Source: Cytophagaceae bacterium
Lineage (GTDB): Bacteria; Bacteroidota; Bacteroidia; Flavobacteriales; Flavobacteriaceae
Assembly: GCA_002710685.1 (NCBI GenBank)
Contig: PALD01000027.1
Coordinates: 1 to 64,000, forward strand
Length of the DNA stretch: 64,000 nt
Reading direction: 5' to 3'
Both the position numbers and the translations under genes were made by a program. Positions 24,430 to 33,421 of this stretch are shown here, in pieces (the first letter of the stretch is position 1; each line of letters begins with the position of its first letter). The notes beneath the pieces were generated by a model. The model was not told where the DNA came from. It made no database searches and saw only the letters and a program-made list of their open reading frames with translations.

Positions 24430-26688
24430 TTAATCTATGTTATATTCCCACAGGGATTCTTTGTCCAGCAGGTGTTCTATAAAATAATTCCAGCGCTTTT
24501 TTTGAAAAAAGGTATTTGCCTTACCGGTATATCCATGCCGCTGACTGGGCAAGATAAGCAGGTCAAAATCCTTGCCCGCATTCACCAGGGCCTCAACCAA
24601 TCTATAGGTGCCGGAAGGATTCACGTTATGGTCCATGCCCCCATGCACCAGGAGTAGTTTCCCTTTTAGATTTCCCGCAAGGGAAATATTTGAAACGGCA
24701 TCATATTTTTCATTTACGGGATACCCCATGTACATCTCGGGCCACCAGGCCTTCTCCATCCTGAAATCATGGTCACCAGAACTCGCAACACCCACCTTAT
24801 AAAATTCTGGAAAGGCAAGCAGGGCATGACCCGCATCATAACCTCCGGCAGAATGCCCATAAATTCCCACCCGGTCAACATCTACATACGCATATTTTTC
24901 TCCCAGATACTTGATGGCCTCAACATGGTCCCGCAGGTTGTCACCCATGTTCATGTAAGAAACCTCCCGAAAAGCCTTTGAACGGCCGGCTGTGCCCAAC
25001 CCATCAATCTGCACGATGATAAAGCCCAGCTCTGCCCACGACTGATTGTAAAAAGCCTCGCGGTATGTCTTTGGAAAACGCTGCGTGTGCGGTCCTGTAT
25101 AAGTCGCATCAATAACAGGGTATTTTTTATTGGGGTCAAAATTTATGGGCTTCCAGAAAGCCCCATAAATAGTGGTCTTGCCGTCCTTGCCCATTAAGCT
25201 AAATGTTTCTGGAGCTTCCCAACCGGCATCCATAAGTTGACTGGCATCTGCCTTGGTGAGGGTTGCCAGTTTTTTTCCGTTTTTTGCTTTGCGCAAAAGT
25301 GTCTCCGTTGCGGTTGAAACCGTGGATATCTCATCAACAAAATGTTTTCCATCTCTTGCAAAATCAATACCGTGATGACCAGCTTCAGGAGTGAGCAGTG
25401 TGACCTTGCCCTTAAGGTTGACCTTATAGAGTTTTTGCAAATAGGGATTTACTCCTGCTTCAACACCAGATGCGGTATAGTAGATTTCTTTGCCCTGCTT
25501 ATCAATATGCTTGATATCATTGACCACAAATTCTCCATGGGTCAATGCTTGTATATCGCCGTTATTTTCATCCACGAGATAGAGCTGTTTCCAGCCACTT
25601 TTTTCAGAGAATACAACCACTTTTTCCCACTCTGGGATAGGCTGAAAGTAGAAATTGTCAATACTTGTGGGTGAGGTTTCTTGCCAAATGAGCTGTTCCT
25701 CGCCGGTCGCAAGATTTATCTTTTTTACCGTTTGTTTTTTAAAGCCCCGGTCAGCCCAGCTGGCATAAATAAATTGCGGGTCATCTGCAAAACGAATGTT
25801 CACGGCGTTGACGTGTGTATTTGTAGGCAAGTTGAGCTCCACCTCTTTTTTAGTCTCCACATTATACACAACTGGTTTTACCATGACCATGGTGGTATCA
25901 CCTGGTGAACCTCTAAAATAAGAAACTACCTTCGGTTTAAAAATACTGTCAATGTTATAGTTGAGATTGTACATTTTTTCAGCGTTGCGCACATCCACGG
26001 CCTGCGTGGCCAGCCATTTTTCATCTGGCGACCATTGCACCGAAAAATGTTGCGGCCGTTCTCCATTCTCGCCTTCCATCTCGTCAAACCACCCGTAATA
26101 GCTTGCATAATCATACCCTATGGCACCATCAGTAGAAAGTGCAGCTTCTTCTGTGGTGTTGGTGTCTTCCAGGTAGATGTCATGCTTGTTGAGGTAGGCT
26201 CGGTAATTGCCTTTCGGCGAAAGCGAAGCCATTTCATGCACTTTTTCTTTTTCTTCAGGACCATCAATGAAGAGAAGTTCCCCATTCTTTAAGTTCCAAG
26301 AGAAACTTTGGCCCTGAGCCAAAAAATCAAGACTGTCCCCGTGCTTTTTGAGTGAAGTAAGGGGTAAATCAGTAGCCTTGATGTCTTCTCCCAGCGCATC
26401 CCTCAATGCAGCTGCGAGGGCTTTGTGGTCAAAAAAAGGCCCTGGCGTATAATCATTGAATTCAATCCTTGAGAATACCTTACCATTCTTTGAATAGTCA
26501 ATGTACCAGAGCCCCTCACCATCTTCAAACCAGTGCACCGCAGTGCTCAGGTTAAATACTTTTTTATTGTTAAGGTGCGACCATGAAAAGTCCACTGCAT
26601 GCTCATACGCTGCGAGTGTCATTTTTTCTTTTTGTGCCTGCGCCAAAAACGAAACTGAAATCAGGGCAAAAAGTACTAATTTTTTCAT
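24430..26688 (-). CDS. S9 family prolyl dipeptidyl peptidase (DPP IV-like)
   Basis: A 752-residue exported peptidase with signal peptide (1-18). An N-terminal beta-propeller (about 40-480, DPP IV N domain) precedes an alpha/beta-hydrolase domain. The catalytic triad is visible: Ser613 in GHSAGG, Asp686 in HGGMDHNVN and His718 in QRHGYTG. Family S9B enzymes release X-Pro dipeptides from peptide N-termini in the periplasm. Being inside a hydroxyproline operon, it may cut X-Pro or X-Hyp bonds in collagen-type peptides; that specificity is inferred. The usual Glu-Glu helix of true DPP IV is not obvious to me, so the exact cleavage mode is open. Confidence 0.85.
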   Translation of the reverse strand: MKKLVLFALISVSFLAQAQKEKMTLAAYEHAVDFSWSHLNNKKVFNLSTAVHWFEDGEGLWYIDYSKNGKVFSRIEFNDYTPGPFFDHKALAAALRDALGEDIKATDLPLTSLKKHGDSLDFLAQGQSFSWNLKNGELLFIDGPEEKEKVHEMASLSPKGNYRAYLNKHDIYLEDTNTTEEAALSTDGAIGYDYASYYGWFDEMEGENGERPQHFSVQWSPDEKWLATQAVDVRNAEKMYNLNYNIDSIFKPKVVSYFRGSPGDTTMVMVKPVVYNVETKKEVELNLPTNTHVNAVNIRFADDPQFIYASWADRGFKKQTVKKINLATGEEQLIWQETSPTSIDNFYFQPIPEWEKVVVFSEKSGWKQLYLVDENNGDIQALTHGEFVVNDIKHIDKQGKEIYYTASGVEAGVNPYLQKLYKVNLKGKVTLLTPEAGHHGIDFARDGKHFVDEISTVSTATETLLRKAKNGKKLATLTKADASQLMDAGWEAPETFSLMGKDGKTTIYGAFWKPINFDPNKKYPVIDATYTGPHTQRFPKTYREAFYNQSWAELGFIIVQIDGLGTAGRSKAFREVSYMNMGDNLRDHVEAIKYLGEKYAYVDVDRVGIYGHSAGGYDAGHALLAFPEFYKVGVASSGDHDFRMEKAWWPEMYMGYPVNEKYDAVSNISLAGNLKGKLLLVHGGMDHNVNPSGTYRLVEALVNAGKDFDLLILPSQRHGYTGKANTFFQKKRWNYFIEHLLDKESLWEYNID

Positions 26689-26698
26689 GGTTATTGTT

Positions 26699-27712
26699 TT
26701 AAATTACTTGAAATCCAAATGCATATGGGTCTTTTTCATCAATTGTTATGGTATTATGGCCATAAATGCGTGCCCATCCCTTGATACTCGGTATAATTGC
26801 ATCGTGATTTCCCAGTTTGACAACTTCTTCTATCCTGCCCACAAACTTGCTCCCTATGAAGCTTTCATGTACAAAGTCAGTTTTAGGTTGTAGCAACCCA
26901 CGTGCATGCAGTTGCGCCAGTCTTGCCGATGTACCCGTCCCGCAGGGAGAACGGTCAATGGCTTTGTCGCCATAAAAAACGGCATTGCGCCCATTAGAAG
27001 TGGGGTCAATGGTCTTGCCCGTCCACAGCATGTGGCTCACATCACGAATGGTTTCATTTTCAGGATGCACAAAACAATCAGGGTACTTCAGGTTTACCGC
27101 CTGTCGCAATTCTTGACTATAATGAACAATCTTTGATGCTGAAAAATCCTGAACTCCGCTAAAATTTTTCTGTGGGTCAACGATGGCATAAAAATTCCCC
27201 CCGTAGGCCACGTCAAAGGTAAGCGTGCCCAGCTCAGGACAATCAATACTTAAATCTTTTGCCGCCAGGTAACTCTTCACATTGGTAAGTTTGACCCAGT
27301 CTACCTTTGCACCAGTTTGTTGATACTCGATTTCTACTAGGCCGGCAGGGGCTTCCATGCAGATTTTACCTGGAGTTTTTGGTATGATCAACCCTTCTTC
27401 AATGGCAATGGTAATGGTGCCAATGGTGCCGTGGCCACACATGGGCAGGCAGCCGCTGGTCTCCACAAATAATATTGCAAAATCATTTCTTGGGTCATGC
27501 GGTGGGTATAAAATGCTCCCGCTCATCATGTCGTGACCGCGTGGTTCAAACATCAATCCCTTTCTAATCCAGTCAAACTCGCGCAAAAAATGTTGGCGTT
27601 TCTCGCTCATGGTCTTGCCCTCAAGCGCGGGGCCACCGGTTTTAATTACCCGCACTGGGTTGCCACAGGTGTGGGCATCGATACATTCAAAAATGTGGGT
27701 TTTCATTTCCAT
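26699..27712 (-). CDS. 4-hydroxyproline 2-epimerase (proline racemase family)
   Basis: A 337-residue cytoplasmic enzyme of the proline racemase superfamily. Both catalytic cysteines are present: Cys92 in MCGHGTIG and Cys257 in DRSPCGTGTSARLA. A Cys/Cys pair marks racemases and epimerases; the related trans-3-hydroxyproline dehydratases have Ser or Thr at the first position. It should interconvert trans-4-hydroxy-L-proline and cis-4-hydroxy-D-proline, the entry step of the pathway. The neighbours encode the three following steps. Substrate preference (hydroxyproline over proline) is inferred mainly from that context. Ten bases separate it from the downstream S9 peptidase gene. Confidence 0.88.
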   Translation of the reverse strand: MEMKTHIFECIDAHTCGNPVRVIKTGGPALEGKTMSEKRQHFLREFDWIRKGLMFEPRGHDMMSGSILYPPHDPRNDFAILFVETSGCLPMCGHGTIGTITIAIEEGLIIPKTPGKICMEAPAGLVEIEYQQTGAKVDWVKLTNVKSYLAAKDLSIDCPELGTLTFDVAYGGNFYAIVDPQKNFSGVQDFSASKIVHYSQELRQAVNLKYPDCFVHPENETIRDVSHMLWTGKTIDPTSNGRNAVFYGDKAIDRSPCGTGTSARLAQLHARGLLQPKTDFVHESFIGSKFVGRIEEVVKLGNHDAIIPSIKGWARIYGHNTITIDEKDPYAFGFQVI

Positions 27713-27858
27713 GAAAGGTGCTCTATGCTTTATGCTTTAAAATTTTGGGCAGGCAGGATTCTTTTTAGATATTCATCCTTTTACGCTTATATGTTTTTCT
27801 ACTTTCCGATTTCTAAATCCTCTTCCCGCCAATACAGAAAATGAAAAAATCGTTATTT

Positions 27859-29580
27859 TTATTTTTTCATAGTCGCTTTCGCGGAAGCGATATACGCATT
27901 TACACGTTCTTCAAGGATGGGCAAGGTTACCGTGCCCTGTCCTAAAATCACATCATGATAATCACGGATGTTAAAAGCTTCCCCCAATGCTTCCTGGGCC
28001 TTAAGGCGCAGTTCACGAATCTTGAGTTCGCCAATCTTATAACTTATCGCCTGACCGGGCCAGCTGATGTACCTATCGGTTTCCGTATTGATTTCATGAA
28101 TGGAAAGGGCCGTGTTTTTTGACATAAAATCCACCACCTCATCACGGGTCCAGCCCATGGCATGGATACCGGTATCCACAACAAGGCGGCAGGCACGCCA
28201 CATCTCATAGGTGAGCTGACCAAATTTTTCATAAGGCGTGGTGTAAATCCCCATTTCATCAGCGAGGTATTCACTGTACAACCCCCAGCCCTCGCCATAG
28301 GCCGAGAGGTAAAGATTCTTGCGAAAAAACGGAATACTATCCCTCATTTCCTGATTGAGCGCACCCTGCAAATGATGCCCTGGCACCGCTTCATGTGCCG
28401 TCAATGGCGGCAAGGTGTACAATGGGCGGCTGTCCAGTTTGTAGGTGTTTACCAGATAATGCCCAGCTTCAGTACCGTTTATATAGCTGCCCGAATACCG
28501 GCCGCCGGTATATTTTGGCGCAAGCGCTGCAGGCACCGGAATCACGCCGTAGGGTTGTCGTGGTAATTTTTTAAAGAATTTGGGCAGCTCGTTATCGATG
28601 CGTTTTGCAATATCGCGGGCATGCATCAACAATTCATCGCCTGTTTTTACATAAAATTGGTCATCTGTGCGCAAAAATTCAAGAAACTCGGCAAATGAAC
28701 CCTTGAAGCCCACTTGCTTGATGATTTTTTCCATCTCAGCGCGGATGCGTGCAACTTCTTTGAGTCCCAACTCATGAATGGACTGTGCCGTGTATTCAGT
28801 GGAAGTCGTGTAAAAATCAATTCGGTTTTGATAGAAATCTGCACCGCCGGGCTGCTCAGAAACGCCTATTTTATCACGTGCCTGCGGCACATATTCTTCT
28901 TCAAAAAAGGTTTTGATTTCGCGAAAGCTGGGAATCACGCTATCCCTGACCACGGCAAGCGCCGCCTGTTTTAAACTATCTTTTCGCTGTTGCGAAATAT
29001 TGTCTGGCAAATTCCAAAAAGGTGAATAAAACATACTCTCTTGCGGGTCGTCAACAATATGCGTCTCATAGCTTGCCTCATAACCGTTGAAAATCACCTT
29101 GGGCTGGATGATGCCCTGCTCGATCCCCTTTTGCATCAGCTTAAAGTGACTGTGGGTAAAATACGGCACGGCCTTCAACATATTGATGTAGCCCACGCCC
29201 TGCTCGTAATTCAACACGGGCCGCACCCTATAATTGAGATTGAGGTGAAAACCCTGGTCTGCCTGTATGGGGTTGAGGTACATTTTATAGGTGTAGCTAT
29301 CCACATCATCCTGTAACACAAACCGCAGCAACTCATAGCTCACGGCATCAGTATCATTTAAACTGCCTGGGTCAATTGCACGCAGTTCCTCCAGCAGAGC
29401 CTGGGAGAAATGGGCATCTTTTTTATAGCGCTCCTCCTCATAATTTCCCAGTGGATACTCCTGCCAGTCAAATGACCTATAGCTTTGATATTTCCCTATC
29501 ACGCTATCCAGCATGGCTTTTGGCGATTGGGCCTGTGCCAAAACAGGAGCCAGGATCATAAACAGGATTGCTTTTTTCAT
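27859..29580 (-). CDS. DUF885 family exported metallopeptidase-like protein
   Basis: A 573-residue protein with signal peptide (1-17, ending AQAQ). It belongs to the DUF885 family, whose members are predicted zinc peptidases. The signature HEAVPGHH is at 396-403, with His396, Glu397 and His402 as candidate metal and catalytic residues, and YGEGWGLYSEYL about 30 residues later supplies a further Glu. The activity of most family members is unmeasured. A helical substrate-binding shell is expected from the family. It sits inside the hydroxyproline operon between dehydrogenase and epimerase genes, suggesting it frees hydroxyproline-containing peptides. Its last codons carry the palindrome-like TCGCTTTCGCGGAAGCGA. 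Confidence 0.8.
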   Translation of the reverse strand: MKKAILFMILAPVLAQAQSPKAMLDSVIGKYQSYRSFDWQEYPLGNYEEERYKKDAHFSQALLEELRAIDPGSLNDTDAVSYELLRFVLQDDVDSYTYKMYLNPIQADQGFHLNLNYRVRPVLNYEQGVGYINMLKAVPYFTHSHFKLMQKGIEQGIIQPKVIFNGYEASYETHIVDDPQESMFYSPFWNLPDNISQQRKDSLKQAALAVVRDSVIPSFREIKTFFEEEYVPQARDKIGVSEQPGGADFYQNRIDFYTTSTEYTAQSIHELGLKEVARIRAEMEKIIKQVGFKGSFAEFLEFLRTDDQFYVKTGDELLMHARDIAKRIDNELPKFFKKLPRQPYGVIPVPAALAPKYTGGRYSGSYINGTEAGHYLVNTYKLDSRPLYTLPPLTAHEAVPGHHLQGALNQEMRDSIPFFRKNLYLSAYGEGWGLYSEYLADEMGIYTTPYEKFGQLTYEMWRACRLVVDTGIHAMGWTRDEVVDFMSKNTALSIHEINTETDRYISWPGQAISYKIGELKIRELRLKAQEALGEAFNIRDYHDVILGQGTVTLPILEERVNAYIASAKATMKK

Positions 29581-29694
29581 GCTCTTGATTTCGTTTTCAA
29601 ATTCTGCTAAGATTTAATTCTTTATTATCATATAGTATATATCTTATGTACAGTTCCCGATACATTTGCCAGAGGTGAGCACCCAGACTGACAG

Positions 29695-31278
29695 TTATAC
29701 CGAAGCATGCGTAAACACACCATCCACCTCACGTATGATCTTCAACGGATTTTCGTCCTTCAACGCATCAGGCAACATGGCGGCAGGCCAATCTTGAAAA
29801 GCCACCGGCCTTGCCCAGCGCTTGATGGCATGCGTTCCCACCGAGGTAAACCTGCTGTCTGACGTGGCAGGAAATGGCCCGCCGTGGTGCATTGATGGAC
29901 AGACCTCAACACCCGTGGGCACGCCGTTAAAAATCAAGCGTCCCACACGCGATTGCAGTGCCTCTACCACCTCTGGGTAGTTAGCTGCCTCGTCGGCTTC
30001 CGCCAAAATCGTTCCCGTCAATTGTCCTTCTAATCCCGAAAGTATTTCTGCCATCTCATACTCATCCTTGCAGACCACGAGCATGCTAAACGGGCCAAAA
30101 ACCTCTTGGTGTAAATTTTTATTTTCTAAAAACCGGGCTCCAGAAACCTTTACAAAAGCAGGATTCCCAAAGTTTTCTCCTGAATTTCCCAGCTCAAGCG
30201 CCAGGGTTTCCACACCGGCCTCATCCAGCATCTTACGGCTACCTTTGGCGTAAGCCTGAGCAATTTTAGGGTGCAACATGCAAGTTGCTTGTTGTGCTGT
30301 CAATTCCTGAGACAGTTGGTTTGCAAACACATCAAGTCCTGAGCTTTCAATTGCCACGAGCAACCCTGGATTTGTGCAAAACTGTCCCGAGCCCAGGTTG
30401 ATACTTCCGGCATATTTTTTTGCCCATTCTTCCCCTTTTTTACTAATGGCATTGGGCAAGATCACCACGGGGTTGATGCTGCCCATCTCGGCAAAAACGG
30501 GAATGGGGATTTTACGTTCACCGGCGATTTTGGCTAACGCCAGGCCACCGTTCATACTGCCGGTAAAACCTACCCCCTTAACATCGGGGTGCTTGACCAA
30601 TTGCTCCCCGACAGATAAATCTGTTGCATTGAGATGCGAAAAAACGCCATCTGGCATATCGCATTTTTCAGCCGCTTTGATCACCGCAGAAGCCACCATT
30701 GCACTCGTTGCCGTGTGCATGGGATGTGCCTTTACTATCACCGGGCAACCCGCAGCCAGCGCACTTGCAGTATCACCGCCTGCCGTTGAAAATGCCAACG
30801 GAAAATTACTCGCCCCAAAAACCACGATGGGCCCCAGGGGCACGTTCATTTTACGCAAATCGTTCTTTGGCAAGGGTTGTCTTCCTGGCTGGGCGGTATC
30901 AATGGTCGCACCGAGCCAATTGCCTTCTTCGGCGACCTTTGCAAAGAGTCTTAACTGGCCCACGGTGCGCCCTCTTTCGCCCTGAGCGCGACCTGCTGGC
31001 AAACCAGACTCTGCAACATAGGTTTGCAGTAATTCATCCCCCAGATTTTCTATCTCCCCGGCGATGGCACGCAAGAATGCCCCACGTTGCGCACCGCTGG
31101 TGTTCTTGTACAGGCCAAACGCTTTTTTTGCTTTGGCTACAGCCAAATCTACCTCGGTAGGAGTGGCTTGAGTGAATTGAAAATCAGTTTCTGTATTGAG
31201 CTTGGGATTAAAGGTCCTGAACGTGGTCTTGCCCTCGCGGGATTCTTCAAATCCTATATAGTTTTTTGATGTGATCAC
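29695..31278 (-). CDS. alpha-ketoglutaric semialdehyde dehydrogenase (ALDH, NADP-type)
   Basis: A 527-residue aldehyde dehydrogenase. The catalytic Cys301 lies in GSGQFCTNPG and the general base Glu264 in FAEMGSINP; the Rossmann-type segment is around 150-245 (FGASNFPLAFSTAGGDTASA). The sequence resembles 2,5-dioxovalerate (alpha-ketoglutaric semialdehyde) dehydrogenases rather than betaine or succinate-semialdehyde enzymes. The product would be 2-oxoglutarate, the final step of hydroxyproline breakdown. It follows the DapA-like deaminase gene by 51 bases, which makes its substrate. The 114-base gap to the next gene shows no terminator. Confidence 0.88.
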   Translation of the reverse strand: MITSKNYIGFEESREGKTTFRTFNPKLNTETDFQFTQATPTEVDLAVAKAKKAFGLYKNTSGAQRGAFLRAIAGEIENLGDELLQTYVAESGLPAGRAQGERGRTVGQLRLFAKVAEEGNWLGATIDTAQPGRQPLPKNDLRKMNVPLGPIVVFGASNFPLAFSTAGGDTASALAAGCPVIVKAHPMHTATSAMVASAVIKAAEKCDMPDGVFSHLNATDLSVGEQLVKHPDVKGVGFTGSMNGGLALAKIAGERKIPIPVFAEMGSINPVVILPNAISKKGEEWAKKYAGSINLGSGQFCTNPGLLVAIESSGLDVFANQLSQELTAQQATCMLHPKIAQAYAKGSRKMLDEAGVETLALELGNSGENFGNPAFVKVSGARFLENKNLHQEVFGPFSMLVVCKDEYEMAEILSGLEGQLTGTILAEADEAANYPEVVEALQSRVGRLIFNGVPTGVEVCPSMHHGGPFPATSDSRFTSVGTHAIKRWARPVAFQDWPAAMLPDALKDENPLKIIREVDGVFTHASV

Positions 31279-31329
31279 TTAGTTGTTGTTTGTTGCTTGT
31301 TCCAGTTATTTAAATTTAAGGATTCTTGA

Positions 31330-32259
31330 CTAAGCAGGAACAGGCCAATTTTTATAATCTGGGAGGTCCGGTCTTGTTTTGAGTCCTTTTTTTATGATTT
31401 CAAGGACCTCTTCCCTTCTTTTACCGGCAAGCGGCAAGCGCGGCGCGCGCACGTGCTCTGAGCCGATGCCCGTGTGCACCTCGGCCAGTTTGATGTTTTG
31501 AACGAGTTGAGCGTCAATGTCCAGTTCCAGCAGAGGTAAGAACCAGCGGTAGATGTCAATGGCTTCTTGTATTTTTCCTGCTTTTTGCAGTTCATAGATT
31601 GCGACAGTTTCGGCGGGGAAGGCACATACCAGGCCGGCAACCCAACCGTCAGCCCCCATCAAGAGGCTCTCAAGGGCCAGGGTGTCCACCCCGGTAAGGA
31701 TTTTTAGGCGGTCGCCAAAGGTGTTCTTGATGCGCGTCACGTTTGAAATATCACGTGTACTTTCTTTTACCGCCTGGATGTTTTCTTCTTTCAGCAATTC
31801 TTCAAACATGGGCAGGGTCACCTCGATCTTGTAATCTACCGGGTTGTTATAGACCATGATGGGCAGCGCAGTGTTTTGGGCAACAGCCCTAAAATACTCC
31901 ACCACTTCACGGTCGCTCGCCTTGTAGCGCATGGGCGGCAACATCATAAGACCGCTGGCGCCATCCTGTTCTGCTGTATGTGCGGCTTCAATAGCACCTT
32001 TTGTGGTCTGCTCTGCAATATTCATCATCACGGGGACACAGCCATCAACCAGCTCCACGGTTTTTTGCGCAAGGATGCTTTTTTCTTCTTTGGTCAATGT
32101 GCTGGCTTCTCCCAGGGTACCTCCCAAAACGATACCGTGCACCCCGGCATCCAGTTGTGCCCTGATATTGACCTCAAACAAATCCAGGTCAAGCGTGTCC
32201 TGTGCCGTAAATTTTGTTGTAACTGCGGGCATCACGCCCTCCCATTTAAATTGCATCAC
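31330..32259 (-). CDS. DapA-family 1-pyrroline-4-hydroxy-2-carboxylate deaminase (probable)
   Basis: A 309-residue class I aldolase-type protein of the dihydrodipicolinate synthase family. The Schiff-base Lys is at 165 (AVKESTRD) and the conserved Tyr at 137 (MVYNNP). The phosphate- or carboxylate-binding GTLGEAS segment is at 47-53; DapA has GTTGES there. In hydroxyproline operons a DapA-family protein removes ammonia and water from 1-pyrroline-4-hydroxy-2-carboxylate to give alpha-ketoglutaric semialdehyde. It is the first gene of the minus-strand operon, preceded by a TACTTTTG promoter box and divergent from an AraC-type regulator. A true lysine-biosynthesis role is unlikely in this setting. 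Confidence 0.82.
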   Translation of the reverse strand: MMQFKWEGVMPAVTTKFTAQDTLDLDLFEVNIRAQLDAGVHGIVLGGTLGEASTLTKEEKSILAQKTVELVDGCVPVMMNIAEQTTKGAIEAAHTAEQDGASGLMMLPPMRYKASDREVVEYFRAVAQNTALPIMVYNNPVDYKIEVTLPMFEELLKEENIQAVKESTRDISNVTRIKNTFGDRLKILTGVDTLALESLLMGADGWVAGLVCAFPAETVAIYELQKAGKIQEAIDIYRWFLPLLELDIDAQLVQNIKLAEVHTGIGSEHVRAPRLPLAGKRREEVLEIIKKGLKTRPDLPDYKNWPVPA

Positions 32260-32282
32260 GTTTTATTTTTAAGATAACAGGA

Positions 32283-32290
32283 CAAAAGTA
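32283..32290 (-). promoter_or_regulatory. -7 promoter box of the hydroxyproline operon
   Basis: Read on the minus strand this is TACTTTTG, an exact TAnnTTTG match 24 bases before the start codon of the DapA-like gene. A correctly spaced -33 TTTG is not seen. The divergent AraC-type gene starts about 100 bases away, so its product could bind between the two. Confidence 0.4.
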
Positions 32291-32391
32291 GCAGGGGTTA
32301 CAATGAAATGCTTGGTAGCATTTAGCCAAAAGTTTGCATATTTTAGCATGAAATATGTTTTTATGACATATTTGAAGTTAAATTTTAGCCA

Positions 32392-33231
32392 GTGAAGGTT
32401 TTTCCTTTTAAAATACCAAAAACAAGTAATGACGTCCTCATACTCCAGGAAGATATCGAGGAGGTCTTTTATGATAAACTGCACCAGCACCAGGAGATAC
32501 AGATAAGTTATATCGTGAAGGGGCAAGGCACCCTTTTAGTGGGGGACGCCGTGGATAGGTATAATGAGGGGGATGTGCTCGTTTTTGGCAGTAACCTCCC
32601 CCATGTTTTTAAAAGTGACCCCATACGAGATTCATATTCCCATATGCGTACTGTTTTTTTTGACATCAATGGGTTTGGTGAGCAGCTCTTTAAAAGTGAA
32701 GAATTCAAGGAACTGGAAGGTTTTTTTACTTTGGCGCAAGCCGGATTTAAAATAAATAGACCCACCATTAAATACAGTGATAGCTTCAACCTCTTATGGG
32801 AAAAGGAAAAACTGGAGCGTACCCTGCTTTTTTTTCAAATCCTGAACATGCTGAACAAAGATGAAAAGACCTTGTTATCGAGTTTTGGCAAGAACAGGCA
32901 ATATGGTGCCAATGAAGGTGAGCGAATGAGCAGGATCTTTCACCACCTGATGAATAATTTTAAAAACGATATAAGCTTACGCGAAATTGCCGAAGTTTCA
33001 GCCTTGAGCCCTACTGCATTCTGTAGGTTCTTTAAACAACGTACCAAGAAGACCTTTAGTCAATTTTTACTTGAATTGCGTATTGAGCATGCCTGCCGGT
33101 TATTATCAAAAAAAGATTCACAGATGCCCATCACTGCCATAGCATATGATTGCGGGTTCAATTCGATTTCAAATTTCAATAGGTATTTCAAAAAAATCAA
33201 GGGCATATCTCCACGCAACTACACAAAATAG
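32392..33231 (+). CDS. AraC family transcriptional regulator
   Basis: A 279-residue regulator with an N-terminal cupin-type ligand-binding domain (about 25-90, HQHQEIQISYIVKGQG) and a C-terminal double HTH (about 180-278, SLREIAEVSALSPTAFCRFF and PITAIAYDCGFNSISNFNRYF). I used a GTG start at 32392 because the nearest upstream ATG frame is closed by a TGA that overlaps it. It is divergent from the hydroxyproline operon by about 130 bases and is its likely activator, with hydroxyproline or a pathway intermediate as ligand. No operator repeat could be made out by eye in the gap. Confidence 0.85.
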   Translation: MKVFPFKIPKTSNDVLILQEDIEEVFYDKLHQHQEIQISYIVKGQGTLLVGDAVDRYNEGDVLVFGSNLPHVFKSDPIRDSYSHMRTVFFDINGFGEQLFKSEEFKELEGFFTLAQAGFKINRPTIKYSDSFNLLWEKEKLERTLLFFQILNMLNKDEKTLLSSFGKNRQYGANEGERMSRIFHHLMNNFKNDISLREIAEVSALSPTAFCRFFKQRTKKTFSQFLLELRIEHACRLLSKKDSQMPITAIAYDCGFNSISNFNRYFKKIKGISPRNYTK

Positions 33232-33292
33232 GGATTCTTTCTAAAATTTTTTAGATGTTATTATTGATGTTTATTAATTTTTTTGTGTAAGT

Positions 33293-33325
33293 TTTGATTA
33301 ATAATAAAATAAGTTTTTATTTTTG
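33293..33325 (+). promoter_or_regulatory. promoter of the ROK/nagB locus
   Basis: TTTG at 33293-33296 and TATTTTTG at 33318-33325 match the Bacteroidota -33/-7 pattern with a 21-base spacer. A second -7-like TAATTTTG is at 33368-33375 but lacks a -33 partner. Either would give a leader of about 40-90 bases for the ROK gene. Confidence 0.4.
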
Positions 33326-33421
33326 TTTTTCTGTTGAAAATTAAACAATCACTGTTTTGATTGATTGTAATTTTGTCTAGATTCACGGTAAATATCTGTC
33401 AATCAACCCTATTCCTTAAAA

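Noticed and set aside
31330..32259. Lysine-biosynthesis dihydrodipicolinate synthase (dapA)
   Set aside because: The fold family is right, but the operon around it is a complete hydroxyproline pathway that needs a DapA-family deaminase.
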